From: Bradyrhizobium quebecense
GTDB taxonomy: Bacteria > Pseudomonadota > Alphaproteobacteria > Rhizobiales > Xanthobacteraceae
Assembly (NCBI RefSeq): GCF_013373795.3
Contig: NZ_CP088023.1
Span: 1 to 64,000, forward strand
DNA length: 64,000 nt
Direction of reading: 5' to 3'
The notes beneath the pieces were generated by a model. That model saw only the letters and a program-made list of their open reading frames with translations. It searched no databases and was not told where the DNA came from. Positions 52,250-62,732 of the stretch are shown here, piece after piece (the stretch's first letter is position 1; the number at the start of each line of letters is the position of its first letter). Position numbers and translations under genes: made by a program.

Positions 52250-52632
52250 TCATCGACACCTCGGCCATGGTGGCGATCCTCTACCGCGAACCTGAAGCGG
52301 AAGCCTTCGCCCGTCTCATTCACGATGCCGACGCCTGCCGCATCAGCGTGGCGAACCATGTCGGGCTGTCGATGGTGATCGAGAACCAGCTCGGCCCGGA
52401 AGGAATGCGGCAGGCCGAGGCCTTCTTCCGCCGAGCCGGCATCACGGTCGAGCCGGTGACGGTCGAGCACGGCGAACTTGCCCGACAGGCCTTCCTCGAT
52501 TTCGGGAAAGGGCGGCACAGAGCCGGCCTGAACTATGACGATTACTTTTCCTACGCTCTGGCGAAGGCCACCGGCGAGCCGCTCTTGTTCAAGGGCAATG
52601 ATTTCAGCCTGACAGACATCGCGGCAGCATAG
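52246..52632 (+). CDS. vapC: VapC-type PIN-domain ribonuclease toxin
   Basis: A 128-residue PIN-domain RNase of the VapC toxin family, intact. It opens with MIIDTSAMVAILYREPEAEA (first acidic residue D4), has the acidic pair in GLNYDDYFSYALAKATG and ends with LLFKGNDFSLTDI. VapC enzymes cut specific tRNA or rRNA sites and are normally held by VapB, encoded just upstream. Here the antitoxin is reduced to its last codons, so the toxin is orphaned: it should be silent, weakly expressed or neutralised by a VapB made elsewhere. It lies 31 bp from the convergent traH end. Confidence 0.88.
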   Translation: MIIDTSAMVAILYREPEAEAFARLIHDADACRISVANHVGLSMVIENQLGPEGMRQAEAFFRRAGITVEPVTVEHGELARQAFLDFGKGRHRAGLNYDDYFSYALAKATGEPLLFKGNDFSLTDIAAA

Positions 52633-52663
52633 TCTCCGCTGGATACGCAGAGTCCTACTGCAT

Positions 52664-53275
52664 TCACGGAGCGCGCCCGCCGATGCCAGACAGATCAATA
52701 CGGATGCCCGATTTGTGGGGATCGCCGGGCGCCGGCTCCTGCGGTGACGGTGATGGTGCCGCCGCAGCCGGCTGAGACGCCTCCTCCCGCTTCGGCTCCG
52801 GCGGCTTCGGTCCGCCAGGATCGGGAGCGGTAAACACCGCCGTCCCCTCAAATTGCCCGCGCGTCCAGGCCTCGACCGCGTCGTCGAACATCTGTGACAT
52901 GACGCTATCGTCGGTCGGATTGCCATACCATTTCCAGACGATCCGCCAGACCTTGCCGAAGAGGGCCGTGCCAGCGCGGATGTTCTTGCAAGCGTCGAAC
53001 AGATCCGGCGACATCTCCGACGGATCCTTCACGCCGAGACCGGCCGGATACTGCGTGATGCCGACGCGCACGACGGCTCGACCGATATGGCTGCGGGCGA
53101 GTTCGAGCGCCTCCTCCGGGGTTTTGACCGGCGGCAGCAGGATGATGCGATCGCCGCTGCGCACCATCACGGCAAGCGGATCGGGCGCTCCCGCGGCATG
53201 CAAGAATTTCTCGACGATGGCGGGTTTTAGGGTGGGATCGGCACATTTCTGGATGAGATCGGCATCAACGGCCAT
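52664..53275 (-). CDS. traH: Conjugal transfer protein TraH
   Basis: A 203-residue protein, ATG 53275, homologous in layout to TraH of Ti plasmids. Recognisable parts are DADLIQKCADPTLKPAIVEK at the start and SPDLFDACKNIRAGTALFGK in the middle. The tail is rich in Pro and Ala (PKREEASQPAAAAPSPSP). TraH is needed for, or assists, DNA transfer, but its biochemical role is not established. It is last in the traA-traF-traB-traH operon, here 14 bp after the shortened traB. Confidence 0.8.
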   Translation of the reverse strand: MAVDADLIQKCADPTLKPAIVEKFLHAAGAPDPLAVMVRSGDRIILLPPVKTPEEALELARSHIGRAVVRVGITQYPAGLGVKDPSEMSPDLFDACKNIRAGTALFGKVWRIVWKWYGNPTDDSVMSQMFDDAVEAWTRGQFEGTAVFTAPDPGGPKPPEPKREEASQPAAAAPSPSPQEPAPGDPHKSGIRIDLSGIGGRAP

Positions 53276-53289
53276 GGGCGAATTCCTGT

Positions 53290-53913
53290 TCAGAGGTTGA
53301 AGACGGTGACGCGGGGAAGACCGAACAGCCGGGCCCAAGCATCGGCCAGGGCAATGGCGGCCACTGGCCAAGCCTTCGTCGTCATGACGAGCAGGCCAGT
53401 TGCGGTCGCCGCAAGCCCCCACCATCCCCATCCGGGAAACAACACGCCGGCCGCCCTGATCGGATGCGCCCATCCGACGATGCCGAAGGGCGGAACCGCC
53501 ATCAGCACGGCCGTGATCAGATAGCAGAACGCCTTCTGGCTTCCCGGCCGGGGACTCCATAGGACGGCATGGACCGCGACGAAGCAGACGGACGCTGCGC
53601 CCCACAGCAAAATGCCGGCCCAGACCGACGCACCGAAGAAGCTCGCAACGCCCTGGCGCAAGCCACGCGAAGCCGCCAGGAAATATCCCATCGCCACCGA
53701 CGCGGCACGATCCTGCGACCACGCCCAGAGCGCTGGAAACAGCATCGCGAGCGGCAATGCGAGGACATCCCCGCTCCAACCGATCCAGCCGACGAGGAGC
53801 GCCGCGACGGCGAGAAGGAGCGCGCGCCGGCGATCAGGGATCGAAAGTGAGGACCGGCCGCGCCAGGCCGAGGAGACCGGCCTCCGGAACCGGCCCAAAA
53901 TACCTCGAGTCAT
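53290..53913 (-). CDS. traB: Conjugal transfer protein TraB, N-terminal half only
   Basis: A 207-residue, very hydrophobic protein with at least five membrane segments ([45 protein letters not shown] and others). It lies exactly where traB stands between traF and traH in Ti-type plasmids. TraB there is about twice as long and has a carbon-nitrogen hydrolase-like second half. Here it stops after [12 protein letters not shown], so that half is deleted. Function is probably lost. It overlaps the end of traF; the start codon is not certain. Confidence 0.65.
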   Translation of the reverse strand: MTRGILGRFRRPVSSAWRGRSSLSIPDRRRALLLAVAALLVGWIGWSGDVLALPLAMLFPALWAWSQDRAASVAMGYFLAASRGLRQGVASFFGASVWAGILLWGAASVCFVAVHAVLWSPRPGSQKAFCYLITAVLMAVPPFGIVGWAHPIRAAGVLFPGWGWWGLAATATGLLVMTTKAWPVAAIALADAWARLFGLPRVTVFNL

Positions 53914-54436
53914 AGGAACCTGCGAAAGTGGAGTGAAGGAAGAAATTGCCGGGCGGAACGACGCCCCCCGCCCAAGGCGGAAGCGGTCGTCCCTGACCGT
54001 CGACGGGGCTGAGGCGCAATCGGGGCAGAAGCACGCCGTCGATCATGACCACGGCGCCGATGTCGATGCGCGCACCCGAGAGCGCACCGACAGTCTTGAT
54101 GAGCGGCGCGGCGCCGCCGGAGCATGGCCCCCGCCGAAAGTATCCGCGCTCGAGGCCGAAGACGGAAACCGGCCCAGGCGGCGGACAGACGAACACGAGA
54201 TCGCCGGCGACGACTTGCCGATCGATCGGCACGATCCGCCACAGCCCGAGCGGCTCGCTTGGCGTCAGGTTGAGGCGCAAGCCGCCGAGCCAGGCGATGC
54301 CGGCGATCGCAATCATCGCCACGCCGCCGGCCGCCATGATCGCGGATGCTCGCCGACGCTGAACACAGCCTTTCCTTCTGGTCGCGGCATCCGACCCTGA
54401 CGGCTCCGATCGCCGCTCGGCGGTCGAGGTCATCAC
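53834..54436 (-). CDS. traF: Conjugal transfer peptidase TraF (S26 family)
   Basis: A 200-residue inner-membrane peptidase that matures the conjugative pilin in related systems. One membrane segment covers about 33-52 ([20 protein letters not shown]). The S26-type nucleophile is S60 in [12 protein letters not shown] and the general base is K114 in PLIKTVGAL. The C-terminal [20 protein letters not shown] is the typical last box. It overlaps traA by 4 bp and traB by about 80 bp, as in Ti-type operons. Intact. Confidence 0.85.
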   Translation of the reverse strand: MMTSTAERRSEPSGSDAATRRKGCVQRRRASAIMAAGGVAMIAIAGIAWLGGLRLNLTPSEPLGLWRIVPIDRQVVAGDLVFVCPPPGPVSVFGLERGYFRRGPCSGGAAPLIKTVGALSGARIDIGAVVMIDGVLLPRLRLSPVDGQGRPLPPWAGGVVPPGNFFLHSTFAGSYDSRYFGPVPEAGLLGLARPVLTFDP

Positions 54437-57400
54437 AGCGACAACCCCGGACGCCGCGCCTGCCGAAGGATGTCGGCTTCTTTCTGCGCCTCCGCGGTTC
54501 GCTGCTGAGCCGCGAGCTGCTGCGCGGTTCTCAGATCGGGCCAGGCGGCTTTGAGCTCCTCCTTCTGCGCGGCGTTCGTCCCGCCGGAAATCGCCTCGAA
54601 AACCTTGCCGTCGGCATCCTTGGCCGAGAGGCCGACGAGGGCGCGCTCGCCGAACCGCTCGGACACGGCACGCGCAAAACCTTCCAGCTCCGCCTCGATC
54701 ATCTTGTCCTCGAGCGCGAACTCCAGGGCAGAGGGCAGGTCGTTCCGATCGATGGCGTCGCGGATGCGCTCGAGTGTCTGCTTCGCCGACGGCGACAGCG
54801 CCGGAATGTCGACAGCGACCTTCAGCCGAGCGGCGCGCTCCTCCGCCTCGTAACGATGTTCCGCCTCCGAGCGCAGCCGCAAGAACCGCTCAAGATCACG
54901 GGCGAGCGCCGGCACGTTGAGGTCCGCCCGCTGCCTGTCCTGCTTGTCGGCACGGCTGGCCAGAAGGCCGGTTTTGCCCTTCAGCGCACCGAAGCTGTCG
55001 GGCTTCTCCGCGAGTTTCGACAGGGTGGATTGCGCAGTCGCCTTGTCCTTCAGCATGCTGTCGATATCGACCTTGCGGAACGAGGCTTCGGGATCGGCGA
55101 AGACGAAGCGGAAGCGGGTCGAGATCTCCTCCCATTGCTTCTTCAAGGCGGGATCGGCGGCGAGCTTGTCCTCGACAACCTGGTCGATCGATTTGGCGAA
55201 TGTGGTGATGCCGGCGACCATCGGCCTTGCCTCCTTTGTGCCGTTGGGAATCGTCTGTTTCCGAGCTGCGCCGAGGCCAAGCCGGGCGCCGAGCGCGAGG
55301 AGCCGCGCTCCGAGATCGGCGAGCCTCGAGCTCTGCCGGACGGTCCAACGAACCTTGTCGGCGACGAGGGTGCGGGCGACACGCATGAGATGGAGACCGC
55401 GCGCTTCGGCAAAGCGCAGCGCGGCGCGATAGGAAGGGCCGCGCTCATAATCGAGGGTGGTTTCTTTCGCCCGGCTCTGCGACAGGATCTTGGTGAGCCC
55501 GCCGGCCTTTCCGAAGGAAATCGCCCCGTAATAGAGAGCGACATTCTCGCGATGGCGGGTCAGCGCGACATAGGCAAGATGCCGGTCGAGCGAGAGCGTG
55601 GCGAGCACCTTCACCCGGTCGACGGTCGCGCCCTGGCTCTTGTGGATCGTGGTGGCATAACCATGGTCGACGTTCGCATAGAAGCGCTGGTCGACCTCGA
55701 CGCGGCGCTGGCGTTCGCCCTCGCCGATTATCGCCGCGAACCAGCCCGACCGCGCCTCGATGACACGCGCGATCATGCCGTTCTTGACGCCGAGCGACCC
55801 CTCGTTCTTCAGGAAGACGATCTGGTCGCCGGCCGAGAACTTGCGCTGGCCGTCCTCAGTGCAGAACGCCTGACCATCCTCGACGAGGCCGCGCTCGATC
55901 AGCTTCGCCCGCGCCATGTTGTTGAGGGCGCGGACATCGCGCCGGAGATGGGCGAGGATCAGGATGGATTTCGCCGGATCGTAGTCGCGGTTCCAGTCCT
56001 CGATCAGCGCCGTGACGGCTTGCGCCTTGAACTTGCGCGCTTCCAGCTTGCCGTTCGCGCCATAGGCCTGCAGCGCCTCGGCAACGCGGCCCCGCGCGAG
56101 ATCGAGCGAGGCATCGCGCATCCATTGCGCGCGCTGGCGATAGATGGTTTTGAGTTCGGCATAGCCGGTGCGCGCCACGATGGCGCGGAACGCAGCACCG
56201 GCCTCGATCGGTTGAAGCTGATCGGGGTCGCCGACGAGCACCAGTTTAGCGCCGGTCTTCACAACCGCTTCGACGAACAGCGCCATCTGCCGCGACGACA
56301 CCATGCCGGCCTCGTCGAGGACAAAGATGGTCTTGTCGTCGAGTTGCTCGCGCCCGTTCGACCAGGCAAGCTCCCACGAGGCCAGCGTGCGCGAGGCGAT
56401 GCCTGCTTCCTTCTCCAATCCCTCGGACGCCTTGCCGGCAAGCGCGCCGCCGACCACACGATAGCCGGCCGCTTCCCACACTTCGCGCGCCGCCTTCATC
56501 ATGGTGGTCTTGCCGGCGCCGGCGCGCCCGACCACAGCCGCGATCCGCCCCTCACCGGCGACATGCGCGATCGCGACGCGCTGCTCTTCCGACAGACGGT
56601 CATGACGCTCGAAGGCCGCCGCCAGCACTTTCTCCCGGACGCCATGCGAGGATCGGCCGGCAAGCCAGACGGCGCGATGCGCCATCTCGGCTTCGAGCCT
56701 GATGAGCTCGCGCGTCGTGTATTTGGCGGGCTCGCGGATTCCGGTCTCAAGCGCGATGCGCTCGCCCTCCAGCCGCAGCACATCCGGGTTCTGGAGGATA
56801 CGCGCCATCAGATGCTGGAAAGTTCCGGCATCGTCGACATAGCGGTGCACCACCCTGGCGATGTCACGCTCGGTGAAGACGCTCAGCTCGCGCGTGACGA
56901 GATCGAGCACGATCTCAGGACGCCGCAGCATCCGCTCACGGTTGTCGGCCTTTCGTTCTTCGTGGAGCGCGATACGCTCGAGCTTCGGGGACCAGCCCGC
57001 CTTCTTTCCTTTCCGGTCGATCGCCTTGGTCGACACGCCGATATGCGTCGTCGGGGCAAGATCGATGCCGCGCTCGGCATAGGAGCGGCCATCGACGCGG
57101 ATCTCGAGGCCGGCGAGCGCCAGATGCTTGTTCTGAAGGTCGAGCCAGCCTTCGCGTTGCTCGAGGAACTCGGCCTTCTCTCCCGACCAAAGCCGGTAAA
57201 CGATCTTGCCGAAATCGTTGCGCAGGGGTGCGCCATCATCACCGATGACCGGCACCTTCTTCGGCCCAAATCCGTTGTCGCCGAGAGGGCGAAGAGTGGT
57301 CATCAGATGGATGTGCGGATTGCCGGGCTCGTCATGGAAAACCCAGTCGGCGACCTGTCCGCGCGCGAGGACCTGGGTTGCGACGAACTCCCGCACCAGG

Positions 57401-57771
57401 GCGATGTTCTGGTCGACGGTGAGTTCGACCGGCAGGGCGATGATGAATTCCTTCGCGAGCTGCGCATCGGAGCGTTTCTCGAAAGCCTCGATTGCGTTCC
57501 AGAACGCCTCGGCGGCGCCGGCGACCGAGCGGTCGGCGATCAGCTCACGCGCCCATTGTGGGCCATCCGGCGGCAACAGGAATTCCTCATGCCGCAGGCC
57601 CCGCTTGGTGGAATAGTCGACGGTCCGCCCCTCCGCCTGATGCTCCATGCGCGCGCAGTGCCGGTACGCTGCCGACAGCACGGCGCTGCGGCCGGAACCG
57701 CGCGAAATGAGCTGGGGCGTGAAATGCGTGATGGCCAAGGCGGCGCGATCTCCCGGACGAGGGCGGAACAC
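54433..57771 (-). CDS. traA: Conjugal relaxase-helicase TraA
   Basis: An 1112-residue relaxase that nicks oriT and unwinds DNA. The MobA/MobL relaxase domain covers about 14-240, with [19 protein letters not shown] and the metal-binding histidines H146, H153 and H155 in [20 protein letters not shown] RecD-like helicase follows, with Walker [15 protein letters not shown] (414-422), [16 protein letters not shown] and [20 protein letters not shown]. The C-terminal 300 residues are helical. A TTG at 57735 (reading AITHFTPQ) is the likely true start, since relatives begin there. The gene is intact, heads traA-F-B-H and diverges from the traC fragment across the oriT-like site. Confidence 0.92.
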   Translation of the reverse strand: MFRPRPGDRAALAITHFTPQLISRGSGRSAVLSAAYRHCARMEHQAEGRTVDYSTKRGLRHEEFLLPPDGPQWARELIADRSVAGAAEAFWNAIEAFEKRSDAQLAKEFIIALPVELTVDQNIALVREFVATQVLARGQVADWVFHDEPGNPHIHLMTTLRPLGDNGFGPKKVPVIGDDGAPLRNDFGKIVYRLWSGEKAEFLEQREGWLDLQNKHLALAGLEIRVDGRSYAERGIDLAPTTHIGVSTKAIDRKGKKAGWSPKLERIALHEERKADNRERMLRRPEIVLDLVTRELSVFTERDIARVVHRYVDDAGTFQHLMARILQNPDVLRLEGERIALETGIREPAKYTTRELIRLEAEMAHRAVWLAGRSSHGVREKVLAAAFERHDRLSEEQRVAIAHVAGEGRIAAVVGRAGAGKTTMMKAAREVWEAAGYRVVGGALAGKASEGLEKEAGIASRTLASWELAWSNGREQLDDKTIFVLDEAGMVSSRQMALFVEAVVKTGAKLVLVGDPDQLQPIEAGAAFRAIVARTGYAELKTIYRQRAQWMRDASLDLARGRVAEALQAYGANGKLEARKFKAQAVTALIEDWNRDYDPAKSILILAHLRRDVRALNNMARAKLIERGLVEDGQAFCTEDGQRKFSAGDQIVFLKNEGSLGVKNGMIARVIEARSGWFAAIIGEGERQRRVEVDQRFYANVDHGYATTIHKSQGATVDRVKVLATLSLDRHLAYVALTRHRENVALYYGAISFGKAGGLTKILSQSRAKETTLDYERGPSYRAALRFAEARGLHLMRVARTLVADKVRWTVRQSSRLADLGARLLALGARLGLGAARKQTIPNGTKEARPMVAGITTFAKSIDQVVEDKLAADPALKKQWEEISTRFRFVFADPEASFRKVDIDSMLKDKATAQSTLSKLAEKPDSFGALKGKTGLLASRADKQDRQRADLNVPALARDLERFLRLRSEAEHRYEAEERAARLKVAVDIPALSPSAKQTLERIRDAIDRNDLPSALEFALEDKMIEAELEGFARAVSERFGERALVGLSAKDADGKVFEAISGGTNAAQKEELKAAWPDLRTAQQLAAQQRTAEAQKEADILRQARRPGLSL

Positions 57772-57839
57772 AGATGCTCGTCGGGGGCGGCGGCAGGGCC
57801 ACGCCAGGGTGGGACACCCCGGCAGGCGGGAAAACAGGA

Positions 57840-57875
57840 CGTCGCGGATGCGACGTATTACTGCGCCCTTGGACC
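57840..57875 (+). other. oriT-like site
   Basis: A perfect hairpin CGTCGC-GGAT-GCGACG (57840-57855) is followed by TATTACTGCGCCCTTGG. The TGCGCCCT core matches the nick region of RSF1010/Ti-type origins of transfer, and the site lies between traA and traC as on Ti plasmids. A second inverted repeat, CCGCTC/GAGCGG, follows at 57874-57890. Confidence 0.75.
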
Positions 57876-57910
57876 GCTCTCATCGAGCGGCCGGGATGAT
57901 CTCAAGCGGC

Positions 57911-57936
57911 GTCGGCTTTGCCGACTAGCTTTTTTA
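57911..57936 (+). terminator. Hairpin with T-run between oriT and traC
   Basis: GTCGGC-TTT-GCCGAC followed by TAGCTTTTTTA has the form of a Rho-independent terminator or attenuator reading towards traC. It could limit leftover transcription into traC. Confidence 0.5.
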
Positions 57937-58014
57937 TTAGTCGCTCGGGCCAGCGACTTCCGAAATCCTCCGCGCAGTCCCGCAACACTGCCCAGCACGG
58001 AGGCTCAACCGAAA

Positions 58015-58116
58015 ATGAAGAAACCGTCGTCGAAGATCCGCGAAGAAATCACTCGCCTCCAGGAACAGTTGAAGGCCGCAGAGACACGCGATACGTCGGG
58101 ACGCAATGGGATCTAG
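58015..58116 (+). pseudogene. traC: TraC fragment (conjugal transfer)
   Basis: The first 25 or so codons (MKKPSSKIREEITRLQEQLK) match the start of the small Ti-type TraC, with GGAGG upstream. The frame then runs into foreign sequence and stops after 33 codons. Nothing of traD or traG follows; IS1380 begins within 200 bp. Confidence 0.65.
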
Positions 58117-58273
58117 CCCGATCTATTCACGAGAGCACGGTCGTTCTTGACGTCTGACGGGGGCTGGCGGCTGGCGTGGGTGACCGTCCGGCCTTTTGTC
58201 ACCGGGTTCTACATCAAGCTGTTTTGTACGCGTTGGAGGAGTGGGGCGGGTGAGCGGGCGCAGGCCCGGTCGG

Positions 58274-59617
58274 TTACGGGCCGAGCGGGAGCAGCGCGCC
58301 GGGCAAGCTGCGGAAGAGGTCGGCTTCGGGGCATGCCGCGGCGAACGCAAGGCGAATGCGGCTCGCGGTTTCGACGACCCGGGCTGCGATTTTCAAGAGA
58401 CGAAGACGCAGCGTCGCGAACTCGGCAGTGGCCAATTCGCGGACTTTGGGAATGGCGCCGCGCACGGTAAGCATCAACCAATAAGCGGCGGTGTGGAGAA
58501 CGAGACGGACCTGGTTGGCGAGCGCCGAACGGCAACTGGTGCGATCGGAGGCGAGCTGCGTCTTATGCAGCTTGATCAGATTTTCGGCTTGGCCGCGCGC
58601 GCAATACAGGCTGTCGTAGATCCACTCGGCCGAGCCGACATCGAGGCTGGTGACGACGAAGCGGATGTCGAGGCCGAGCATCGTCGCCTCAATACGGGCG
58701 ACGGTGCGCCGTTCGCGATCCCAGGACTTTGCCTTGTGGCGCGTCTCGGTATAGCCGCGCAGAACAGCTAGGTTCTCGATGGCGCGTCGGGTGCGGATAT
58801 CGTCGGCGACCTCGTCGACTTTTCTGGCGAGAGGCTTGGTACCGGACAGACCGAAGATGTAGTCGATGCCGTTGTTCTCGCACCACGTCATCGCCTCCGG
58901 CCGAGCATAGTGCCCGTCGCCTCGGAACGTAATTCGCGTCTTGTGCCACCGCGTCCGGATATGCCGTATCAGGCGGCGCAGATGGGCACGCACCTCGACG
59001 CCGCCCGGCGTCTTGCCGGGCCGCAGCACGACCGCCACGGGCCGGCTCTTCTCCGTGTCGTAGACGTGGATCGGCAGGAAGCAGCGTTCGTCATAATGAG
59101 CGTTGAACAGCGAGAGCTGCTGATGGCCGTGGACGACATCGCAGGTATCATCGATGTCGAGCGTGACGGATACCGGCTCGCGCGGGTAGCTATCCATCCA
59201 TGCGTCGACCAAAGTGTAGGTCAGTCGGATCACGTCGCGCAGACGCGGAGCATTCTCCAGGCGCGACAGCGTCGGTTGGGAACACAGATCGCGACCGCTG
59301 TCCGGCAGCCGTCCGCAGGCCAGCTTGAATGCGGGATCGGACCGCAGATGATCGAGGTCGTCGGCGTCCTCGTAGCCGCAGCAGATCGCGAACATGCGCG
59401 CGCGGAACATATCGACAAGGCTGTGCACGACCCGCGTCGGATCGCGCCGATCCGGGAACACCCGGGCCAAATTGTCGGCCAAACCGAGACGCCGCTCGGC
59501 CATCGCCAGAAGCATCACGCCCCCATTCGAGGTTAGGCGTCCACCATCGAAGGCAGCTGTGACTTTCTTGGCGTGAACGGCTGGAAACGAGAAGGGCAGA
59601 ATCGTATCATCGGTCAT
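58274..59617 (-). CDS. IS1380-family transposase (copy 2)
   Basis: A 447-residue intact transposase starting at ATG 59617 (MTDDTILPFSFPAVHAKKV), the same length as copy 1 at 15967-17310 and similar along its whole length, but with many substitutions (for example CDVVHGHQQLSLFN for VDVVHGRQQLSLFN). Catalytic regions LDIDDTCDV, FRGDGHYARPEAM and ARGQAENLIKLHK are present. It is therefore a separate arrival rather than a recent duplicate. It truncates the tra region on its left side and has an IS5 on its right. Confidence 0.9.
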   Translation of the reverse strand: MTDDTILPFSFPAVHAKKVTAAFDGGRLTSNGGVMLLAMAERRLGLADNLARVFPDRRDPTRVVHSLVDMFRARMFAICCGYEDADDLDHLRSDPAFKLACGRLPDSGRDLCSQPTLSRLENAPRLRDVIRLTYTLVDAWMDSYPREPVSVTLDIDDTCDVVHGHQQLSLFNAHYDERCFLPIHVYDTEKSRPVAVVLRPGKTPGGVEVRAHLRRLIRHIRTRWHKTRITFRGDGHYARPEAMTWCENNGIDYIFGLSGTKPLARKVDEVADDIRTRRAIENLAVLRGYTETRHKAKSWDRERRTVARIEATMLGLDIRFVVTSLDVGSAEWIYDSLYCARGQAENLIKLHKTQLASDRTSCRSALANQVRLVLHTAAYWLMLTVRGAIPKVRELATAEFATLRLRLLKIAARVVETASRIRLAFAAACPEADLFRSLPGALLPLGP

Positions 59618-59721
59618 GGCGGGCGTGCGTTCGCGGTTGAGGTGATGGGGTTGGCTTCGCAACCGAATCCTACGCCGCATCAGCGCTTTACACCACGCTC
59701 GCCAGCCTCTCAGAGTCTGAC

Positions 59722-60564
59722 TCAAAATTGCATTTCTGTTTTTATCGCTGCGATGCGCCTTGTCATGAGTTGGACAGAGGCGAGGAAGAGCCAGGCAGTT
59801 GCGCTTTCGATGGTTCGCTCGAAGTCCTTGGCCAATCTGCGGTTGCGGCCGAGCCAGGCGAAGGTTCGTTCGACCACCCAGCGGCGCGGAAGCACCTCGA
59901 AGCCCTGTGCGGCATCGGAGCGCTTGATGATCTCGACAGTCCACCGGCCGATCTTTACCAGCACCGCCTTGAGCTTTTCGCCGGCATAGCCGCCATCGGC
60001 AAAAATATGGCGCAGCCAGGGGAAGCGGTAGCGAATGCTGCACAGGACATCCGGCGCGCCATCGCGATCCTGGACGTCGGCAGCGTGAACGATCGCTCCG
60101 ACCAGGAGCCCTTGGGTGTCGGTGACGATGTGCCGCTTTCGACCCTTGATCTTCTTTCCCGCGTCGTAGCCGCGAGGGCCGCCACTTTCCGTGGTCTTGA
60201 CCGATTGGCTGTCGATCACGCCGGCCGTCGGCGAGGCCTCCCGGCCGATCGCCTCGCGCGCCAGCATCAGGAGTGCGTGGTTGATCGATTGCCACAATCC
60301 GCTGTCGCGCCATTGGTAGAAATAGTACTGCACCGTGGTCATTGGTGGAAACAGAGTGGGCGGCAGCATGCGCCACGGCAACCCGCCGCGCAGCAGATAG
60401 AGCACTGCCTCGACGATGTCGCGATAGCTCCATTTCGGGCGCCGCCCGCGCTTGGCCCGCACAGGAAGCAACCTCTCCAGCACGCCCCATTCCGCATCCG
60501 TCAAGTCGCTTGGCAAACGCAGCTCCTCTCGGGCAAACTGTGCCCGGGTGATATCAGTCCACAT
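59722..60564 (-). CDS. IS5-family transposase
   Basis: A DDE transposase of the IS5 family with start at ATG 60564 (MWTDITRAQFAREELRLPSD). Landmarks are PKWSYRDIVEAVLYLLRGGL, TAGVIDSQSVKTTESGGPRG (Asp), WLRHIFADGGYAGEKLK (Asp) and RRWVVERTFAWLGRNRRLAK (Glu). The frame is complete at about 280 residues. GAGTCTGACTC at about 59706 and a related inverted end near 60650 are likely termini. It has cut the methyltransferase fragment to its right. Confidence 0.88.
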   Translation of the reverse strand: MWTDITRAQFAREELRLPSDLTDAEWGVLERLLPVRAKRGRRPKWSYRDIVEAVLYLLRGGLPWRMLPPTLFPPMTTVQYYFYQWRDSGLWQSINHALLMLAREAIGREASPTAGVIDSQSVKTTESGGPRGYDAGKKIKGRKRHIVTDTQGLLVGAIVHAADVQDRDGAPDVLCSIRYRFPWLRHIFADGGYAGEKLKAVLVKIGRWTVEIIKRSDAAQGFEVLPRRWVVERTFAWLGRNRRLAKDFERTIESATAWLFLASVQLMTRRIAAIKTEMQF

Positions 60565-60666
60565 TCTCGATCCCTTTGATGCTTCGCAACACCAATGGAA
60601 CCAGAACTCGCTGATATCACTCAACTTATTTTTCGGTCGGACACTCAGGCGCCCTCTCGCGAATAA

Positions 60667-61050
60667 GACGGGCTAGACATTCGATTTGGTTCGACACACC
60701 CGACGAAGAATTACCGGTCGGAAGACCTTCAGGCGCAGACCTTTGGTGATGGCATCTTCGACATAGTCATCACCCAGGACGTCTTCGAGCACATATTCCG
60801 ACCTGACTTGGCAATCCAGGAAATCGCAAGGACGCTAAAAGAAGGAGGCGCCTTCATAAGTACTGTCCCGATCTTGCTGAAGAACAGGCCGTCAAAACGA
60901 AGGGCTGCGCTCGTCGATGGAAAGATCGTTCACCATGCCGAACCCCAGTATCACGGTAATCCCGTCTCGAAAGACGGAGCGCTCGTTACAGTAGATTGGG
61001 GCTACGACATTGTGTCTTACCTACAGCACCACTCAAATGTCTCTGACTAG
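60667..61050 (+). pseudogene. SAM-dependent methyltransferase, C-terminal fragment
   Basis: The plus-strand frame contains FDIVITQDVFEHIFRPDLAI, EIARTLKEGGAFISTVP and VDWGYDIVSYLQHHS. This is the second half of a class I methyltransferase, including the motif after the SAM-binding strand. The glycine-rich SAM loop is missing, cut off by the IS5 next to it. Relatives often sit in polysaccharide or methyl-sugar gene sets. Confidence 0.65.
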
Positions 61051-61955
61051 GCATCGCTCCTCCGGCTAACGCCGGTGTCCGCTCAAAATTCTGAAGGCTG
61101 TTGCGCAGCAAGCCGGCATGCCGGCTCTTGATCAAAATGGCGGGGCCGACCCGCCCTAAATGAAAACGCGCACTCATATACGCCGTCAATTTGGTAAGCG
61201 CGGCGCTTTCGCGCCATGCCGCTCAAGACCGATCGAAATGATCCCGTAAGATCATGGGGCTGGTGAGAAGGGGGCTGAGGTTCTTGCACCGGCGTAAGCT
61301 CGATTGATTTCTCACGATGACCGCGCGTGGCTCGTCAGTGTGTCTGGCCGGAGCACCTTTTAGCGCGCTATTCACGCCTGCCGCTTTCTTTTGAATGCTA
61401 TTGTCTGTGTATCGCTAGCTTCATCGCGAACTCGGAGAAGGCACATGGACCCAGCATTCTGCAGCCGGAAACGAAGTCCACAGGATCGCGTCGCGCTACC
61501 TTGGACGGCAAGCCAGTCTCGGCCCGCTCGCCAGGGAGGCGTTACAAGTGGCCTGCGACTGGATCTCGCCCGTTCTAGCCGAGGAGTACACATCTTGACC
61601 GGCCCCAATGCGCCCCATTGGACGAGGTATCGGTTGTCACCTAACACAAGCGTGCCCTAGGATCGTCTCCGAAATCAACGATGGCACGTCAGGTCGTCGT
61701 GGAGATCGCGGCGCCTTTTTCGGGGCTCACGATTTCCTGGACGCCCGAACGAGCGGAGATTCGCATCAGAATCCTAGCCACGCAAAGTGTCACTCTGATT
61801 GGGGCAAACGTGTGGTCGTGGCGGCAGACGAAGCGTAGACTCGTCTATGGTCTGGGCACACTCGGTTATTACTTTGGGTGAGGTCCAACGGACGGCGCGG
61901 ACGGGTCCAGCCACTGTGCCTTACGAGCAACACGACCGCGCGGCGATGCGTACCT
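61051..61955. other. Stretch with no supported gene
   Basis: About 900 bp between the methyltransferase fragment and a decayed IS. A 66-codon frame at 61681-61881 (MARQVVVEIAAPFSGLTISW) has some protein-like features but no ribosome site or context. I do not call it. Confidence 0.35.
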
Positions 61956-62640
61956 CTAGGGTTCCGATTCGATTGATCCAATAGGCAACGATGGCGGCGA
62001 GGTGGATGGCAGCCAAAGAAAGTTTTGGCAAGTTTGTCGTAGCGAGTTGCGACGCGCCTGAAATCCTTGAGCCGGCAGAAACAGCGCTCGATGACATTGC
62101 GCCCTTTGTAGGGCGCGTTTGCTGAAGCTGTGGAGGGTTACCCTGTTGGATTTGTTGGGAATGACGGGCTTCGCGCCGCGATTGACGATTTCGGCGCGAA
62201 AGCCGTCGCCATCGCAGCCTTTATCCCCAATGAGGGTAGACATCGGCGGCGCAGCTTCAAAAGGGCTGGTCCTGCGGCAATATTTGCGTCTGGAGTGAGA
62301 TGAAATGCGCAAGGTTTGCAATCAGAGTTGCTCAGCGCGTGGATTTTCGTGGCCCGCCCATCGCGCGAGCGGCCGATCGCCTGTTCATTCTCCCCCTTTT
62401 CCACCGCTCGTCGAGCGATGCGCTTTGATCGAAGTGGAGTCGATGGACAGAGTCACGCCGTCCTTGCCGCAGCGGGCGAGCGCTTCAAAGATCGCCTGCC
62501 AATGTCCGCGCTCAGCCCACCGATTGAAACGATTGTAGATCGTGGTGTAAGGACCATAGTCGGGCGGGCAATCGCGCCAGCGCGCGCCGCAAGCGGGCGG
62601 TCGGATGAGAAAGCCGCCCTTCGCGCGAAGCAACAAACAT
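61956..62640 (-). pseudogene. Degenerate IS5-family (IS427 group) element
   Basis: Pieces in three frames: CGARWRDCPPDYGPYTTIYN with RFNRWAERGHWQAIFEALAR, then AIGRSRDGRATKIHALSN, then VNRGAKPVIPNKSNRVTL with SIESEP. The first frame change, at SGGKGG, is normal for this group, which shifts frame to make its transposase. The later ones are not. It is a relative of the remnant at 10571-10800. Confidence 0.7.
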
Positions 62641-62732
62641 TCGCTGATCTTAACAACGAGACCGTGTGATGAGAGTATGCCGGTCTGCTCTCTAAGAGTC
62701 TCCGCGACGAAATTTCCGTTGGGAAAACTGCT

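Noticed and set aside
54346..58116. A 1256-codon plus-strand open frame opposite traA
   Set aside because: It mirrors the relaxase gene codon for codon, has no domain, and traA has clear relaxase and helicase motifs.
61681..61881. A 66-codon plus-strand frame as a gene
   Set aside because: No ribosome site, no conserved pattern and no gene context.
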